Source: Ignavibacteria bacterium
Lineage (GTDB): Bacteria; Bacteroidota; Ignavibacteria; Ignavibacteriales; Ignavibacteriaceae
Assembly (NCBI GenBank): GCA_030648225.1
Contig: JAUSIA010000509.1
Coordinates: forward strand, 1-8,831
Length of the DNA: 8,831 bases
Direction of reading: 5' to 3'
Position numbers and translations under genes: made by a program. The notes under the pieces are model-generated. The model ran no database searches and was not told where the DNA came from. It saw only the letters and a list, made by a program, of their open reading frames with translations. Positions 6,266-8,831 of this stretch are shown here, piece after piece (within the stretch, counting starts at the first letter, position 1; the number at the start of each line of letters is the position of its first letter).

Positions 6266-7102
6266 TTAATAAATAGGATCCATTCCGTATTTGCCGCAAG
6301 CATACATCATTAATAAAGATGCCAGATCAATCAACGCCTTCTTCTGATCTTCCTCATAAATAACAAGGCTGTAAGTCTCTGCAACAAACTGCATATCGTC
6401 AAGAATTTTTTGGAGTTCCCTGTAACTAGGGCTTCCATGCCAGTTTGCAATCTGTCTTATAAGTAGTTTTTCATATCTTCTCAAAAACTCAGTAAATGAA
6501 ATTGTTTTTGTTGACTGGGGGAAACGAGGTCTGCAGATGGTAATCAAATCATTGAAATAAGTATCCCATTTTCTTGCGAGTCCCTTATTTCTGTCCCTCA
6601 TTACATATCTTGCCTTCTCAAGAGAGAACTTTGCTTTTGTAGTTGGTTTGGAATTTGAAATTAAAGCATAGCCATCATAACTTATATCACCTGTTTCATC
6701 ATCAATAAATTTCCATCTTCTCGCAAGCTGAATGTGTGAATATATTACAATCACCTTATCTAATGCGCTGTCAACAACAATAAATTTTCCGCGCTGCTCG
6801 TTAATAACAGTTATCCAGTGTTCCCAGTTATCAACACTCAGGATACATGGATATCCTCGTTTAAGATGATAGTTTAAAATTTTAATAGCATCCTCTGCGG
6901 TTTCCCTTCTGAAATATTTCATCTTGCAGTCAAAACTTTTTGCTGCTTTTGCAAGACCTATTTCATCAGTACCATACCACCAGGTGCTTCCTGCTTTTTT
7001 ACCGATTGCTTTTTCATTTTCGAAACGACCAAGCATTACAAGTCCATACTTAAGTGCAAAGGGACCACATTGGTATTTATACGGCTGGGGATAAAAGCTC
7101 AT
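6266..7102 (-). CDS. C39-like (papain-fold) peptidase-domain protein with an unassigned C-terminal half
   Basis: This 278-residue protein has no signal peptide or membrane segment. Its first ~150 residues look like a bacteriocin-processing C39-type papain-fold domain. The oxyanion Gln6 is six residues before the nucleophile Cys12 (QPYKYQCGPFAL), the spacing usual in C39 peptidases. His95 in NWEHWITVI and Asp111 in KFIVVDS complete a Q-C-H-D set. WWYGTDEIGLAKAAKSFDC (41-59) and ILNYHLKRGYPCILSVD (75-91) match the way this fold usually continues. Residues ~150-278 are probably helical and I do not recognise them. Unlike classic C39 enzymes there is no ABC transporter fused or nearby. The gene diverges from an ATP-grasp ligase gene across 89 bp, suggesting shared regulation and a joint role in making, trimming or transferring an amide-linked product. 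An inactive or cyclotransferase-like role is possible; the substrate is unknown. The ATG at 7102 sits directly before the catalytic motif, so the protein has no propeptide unless a non-ATG start is used. Confidence 0.78.
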   Translation of the reverse strand: MSFYPQPYKYQCGPFALKYGLVMLGRFENEKAIGKKAGSTWWYGTDEIGLAKAAKSFDCKMKYFRRETAEDAIKILNYHLKRGYPCILSVDNWEHWITVINEQRGKFIVVDSALDKVIVIYSHIQLARRWKFIDDETGDISYDGYALISNSKPTTKAKFSLEKARYVMRDRNKGLARKWDTYFNDLITICRPRFPQSTKTISFTEFLRRYEKLLIRQIANWHGSPSYRELQKILDDMQFVAETYSLVIYEEDQKKALIDLASLLMMYACGKYGMDPIY

Positions 7103-7191
7103 AAAAAATAATTTTCTAACCTGAATAAAGATGTAAACATTGAAGCCTAAAATATTACTTAAGAAAATAAAATTCAGTATATTTTGTAAAG
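7103..7191. promoter_or_regulatory. Shared divergent upstream region of the C39-like and ATP-grasp genes
   Basis: This 89-bp AT-rich gap separates two head-to-head start codons (7102 on minus, 7192 on plus), so it must carry the upstream signals of both. For the plus gene a weak TTACTT (7155-7160), 17 nt, TATATT (7178-7183) pair is visible. It would place the transcript start only about 0-3 nt before the ATG, that is, nearly leaderless. No Shine-Dalgarno precedes either start. No clear operator palindrome is present. Confidence 0.35.
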
Positions 7192-8262
7192 ATGGGAAGA
7201 AAAAAGATTAAAACAGCTATAGTTTTTAACGAGCCTCACCCGGAATTATATATTAAACAAGGTGAGTTGAACGAGAAAAAGCTTGATTTTGTGCCTTATT
7301 TCGAGGTTGACAATATTACTCCTATTGAAGAATATGAAATTATGGCTCAAAAGTTTAAGGCAAATGGGGTAAATGCGTATACCCTGAATATCAAGGATGA
7401 TTTCCAATCCATTCTTAAGGATATTAAAAAGAATAAACCCGATGTTATTTTCAATTTTGTTGAGATCTACAAGGAAGACGCCCGGCATGAGATGAATATC
7501 GTTGGTATGCTGGAACTGCTTAGAATACCCTTTACCGGGGCACCTTCAATGGCACTGGCTAACTGCCAGAGTAAGATCTTTACAAAAAGACTCTTAAATT
7601 CCTTTGGGATTAAAACGCCAAGATTCATAATCATAAAGAAATTACCAAAACATTACCGGCACAGGCTGAAATATCCTTTAATAATAAAACCTGCTTATGA
7701 AGATGCAAGTGTTGGGATTGAAAATGAATCCATTGTAGAAAATGTTGAGAAACTTAAAGAGCGAATTGAATACATTTTAAAATATTTTGCTCAGCCCGCA
7801 CTTGTAGAAGAATTTATTGAGGGAAGAGAACTGAACGTTGCAATTCTTGGTGATAATGAACCTGCTGCTTTACCAATAAGTGAAATTGATTTTACCGAAA
7901 TGCCTGATCACCTTCATAACATTGTTAGTTACCAGGCTAAGTGGGATCCTAATCATGAAGCATATCATAAAACAATTCCAATCTGTCCGGCTAAACTTCC
8001 AAAGAGAATTGAAAAGAAAGCTAAAGAGATTGCGCTTAAGGCATTCAAAGCAATGGGCTGCAGGGATTACGCAAGAGTTGATATGCGGCTTTCAAAAGAT
8101 CATCTTTATGTGCTTGAGGTTAATCCAAATCCGGATCTCACTGAGGGGGCGGGGTTTATGCGTTCTGCCAAAACATCAGGGTTAAGTTATGTTGAAACTC
8201 TGAAAAAAATTATTAACCTTGCATTAGAAAGAAAGAAGAGAACAGTTGGCAGTTTTCAGTAG
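7192..8262 (+). CDS. ATP-grasp ligase, D-alanine-D-alanine ligase-like
   Basis: This 356-residue protein shows the ATP-grasp order. An N-terminal alpha/beta domain (about 6-115) contains KPDVIFNFVE (82-91) and GMLELLRIPFTGAPSMALANCQSK (105-128), as in D-Ala-D-Ala ligases. Lys166 follows in YPLIIKPAYEDASVGI (161-176), the phosphate-loop region, then VEEFIEGRELNVAILG (205-220). The metal-binding end is ARVDMR (294-299, Asp297) with LEVNPNPDL (308-316, Glu309 and Asn311). The enzyme should use ATP to activate a carboxylate as an acyl phosphate and join it to an amine, in the cytoplasm. It is unlikely to be the housekeeping Ddl: there are no mur or fts genes nearby, the middle region (YQAKWDPNHEAYHKTIPICPAKLP) differs, and it sits opposite a C39-like papain-fold gene. 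The last residues (TVGSFQ) and stop codon fall inside a direct repeat, suggesting the C-terminus was reshaped by repeat insertion. The substrate is unknown. Confidence 0.88.
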   Translation: MGRKKIKTAIVFNEPHPELYIKQGELNEKKLDFVPYFEVDNITPIEEYEIMAQKFKANGVNAYTLNIKDDFQSILKDIKKNKPDVIFNFVEIYKEDARHEMNIVGMLELLRIPFTGAPSMALANCQSKIFTKRLLNSFGIKTPRFIIIKKLPKHYRHRLKYPLIIKPAYEDASVGIENESIVENVEKLKERIEYILKYFAQPALVEEFIEGRELNVAILGDNEPAALPISEIDFTEMPDHLHNIVSYQAKWDPNHEAYHKTIPICPAKLPKRIEKKAKEIALKAFKAMGCRDYARVDMRLSKDHLYVLEVNPNPDLTEGAGFMRSAKTSGLSYVETLKKIINLALERKKRTVGSFQ

Positions 8263-8267
8263 GCAGT
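8243..8267 (+). repeat. Short direct repeat CAGT[T/A]GGCAGT spanning the ATP-grasp stop codon
   Basis: CAGTTGGCAGT (8243-8253) and CAGTAGGCAGT (8257-8267) differ at one base and start 14 nt apart. The TAG stop at 8260-8262 is formed by the second copy (CAG TAG GCA). The word GGCAGT also occurs at 6226-6231 next to the paired palindromes. It looks like a fragment of a low-complexity intergenic repeat that has run into the 3' end of the gene. Confidence 0.5.
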
Positions 8268-8286
8268 CTGGAAAACGATAATTGGA

Positions 8287-8304
8287 CAATTAAACATTTA
8301 ATTG
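8287..8304. terminator. Candidate bidirectional hairpin between convergent genes
   Basis: CAATTAAA (8287-8294) and TTTAATTG (8297-8304) are exact inverted copies separated by CA. The element lies between the convergent ATP-grasp and HAD genes and includes the HAD stop codon (8298-8300). The stem is AT-rich with a single G-C pair and no clear T-run follows on either strand, so a role in termination rests mainly on position. Confidence 0.25.
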
Positions 8305-8831
8305 GGGTATAATTCTATCAATGATTTCAGAATTGCAATAACTTCTATCAGATTTTTAGCTTCGTAATCCGGTTTCATTTTTGTATTTGCAGGGAGAGGA
8401 TATTTTGTTTTACCGGTGTAAACGAGAATTCCTTTGCCTCCAATTTTTTGTGCTGCATTAATATCTGTTTCAAGATCATCCCCAAGCATAAAGAAAGAAG
8501 AATTTTCATCGCCCAGTATTTTTAATGCAGTCTTAAAATAAATGGGTGAAGGTTTGCCAATCAGCAATGCTTTTTTTTCTGTCGCATATTCAATTGCATT
8601 GATGAATGATCCTGCATCAAGGCAGAGTGTTTTTCCATCCGGTTTCCAGAATTTATTCTTCTGCATTGCAATTAAATCTGCACCCGCATAAACCTCTCTG
8701 AAAATTTCATTCAGAATATTGTAACTCCACTCATCTGCAAGATCACCAACAACTACTGCTTCCGGATTTTCTTCAACTATAAATTCTGCAAAAAGTTTTT
8801 TGATCTTTTCTGTGCAGAAAACTTTTACTCT
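8298..8831 (-). CDS. HAD-superfamily subfamily IIA hydrolase (HDHD2/LHPP-like), 5' end beyond the window
   Basis: The open frame continues without a stop from the TAA at 8298-8300 to the right edge, giving 177 codons of C-terminal sequence. The ATG at 8666 is internal, because clear family sequence lies upstream of it (VVVGDLADEWSYNILNEIFREVYAGADLIAM). Visible motifs are the substrate-cap region ending NKFWKPDGKTLCLDAGSFINAIEYATEKK, the motif III lysine in LIGKPSPIYFKTAL, and motif IV LGDDLETDINAAQKIGGKGILVYTGK with the Mg-binding acidic residues. The N-terminal DxD nucleophile motif would be outside the window. Such proteins are cytosolic Mg-dependent phosphatases of about 260 residues related to NagD, HDHD2 and LHPP; the substrate is not predictable from this part. 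It converges on the ATP-grasp gene with 35 nt between stops, so it is a separate transcription unit. Confidence 0.88.
   Translation of the reverse strand, partial: RVKVFCTEKIKKLFAEFIVEENPEAVVVGDLADEWSYNILNEIFREVYAGADLIAMQKNKFWKPDGKTLCLDAGSFINAIEYATEKKALLIGKPSPIYFKTALKILGDENSSFFMLGDDLETDINAAQKIGGKGILVYTGKTKYPLPANTKMKPDYEAKNLIEVIAILKSLIELYPN

Noticed and set aside
7880..8185. Plus-strand 101-codon frame inside the ATP-grasp gene
   Set aside because: It is a shifted frame through the conserved ATP-grasp C-terminal lobe; the translation is low in motifs and rich in Leu/Ile/Arg as expected of an out-of-frame reading.
8298..8666. HAD gene starting at the ATG at 8666
   Set aside because: The frame stays open to the window edge with clear family sequence (VVVGDLADEWSYNIL) before that ATG, so 8666 is an internal methionine and the gene is simply cut by the window.

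Overview
The window looks like a piece of an Ignavibacteria/Bacteroidota-Chlorobiota chromosome. It is AT-rich. It encodes a secreted propeller protein ending in a type IX secretion (T9SS) type A sorting domain of the 'NYPNPFNP' kind, and most of its start codons lack a recognisable Shine-Dalgarno sequence, as is common in that group. The assignment is inferred from these traits only; there is no rRNA, tRNA or taxonomic marker here. I see no CRISPR array, insertion sequence or complete integron.

Layout. Positions 1-286 are non-coding and unusually rich in inverted repeats: a perfect 22-bp palindrome at 5-26, a 14-bp stem with an internal loop at 58-97, a 7-bp stem at 112-140 and an AT-only repeat at 164-184. 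A STAS-domain gene (287-660, +) follows. It is split by what looks like the loss of one A near 475. Its tail overlaps the end of a convergent 1016-residue Asp-box propeller/T9SS cargo gene (649-3699, -). Next come three minus-strand genes read in the order 6068 to 3841: an isochorismatase-family hydrolase, a two-domain glyoxalase-fold ring-cleaving dioxygenase (MhqO/MhqE-like) and an alpha/beta hydrolase (MhqD-like). The last two are 4 nt apart and resemble the Bacillus subtilis mhq quinone/catechol-resistance pair. Between 6069 and 6265 lie a degenerate hexamer-periodic inverted repeat and two adjacent near-identical palindromes. At 6266-8262 a cytosolic C39-like papain-fold protein (-) and a D-Ala-D-Ala-ligase-like ATP-grasp enzyme (+) diverge from an 89-bp shared upstream region. 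A HAD subfamily IIA phosphatase (8298 to the window edge, -) converges on the ATP-grasp gene and is cut by the end of the window.

How the genes may work together. The dioxygenase and hydrolase probably form a detoxification unit for quinones/catechols, perhaps joined by the isochorismatase-like enzyme. The most promising candidate for an undescribed system is the divergent C39-like peptidase/ATP-grasp ligase pair: one enzyme predicted to make an amide or peptide bond and one with the machinery to cleave or transfer it, both without export signals. The propeller protein is a typical surface or secreted T9SS cargo of unknown ligand and shows no functional tie to its neighbours.
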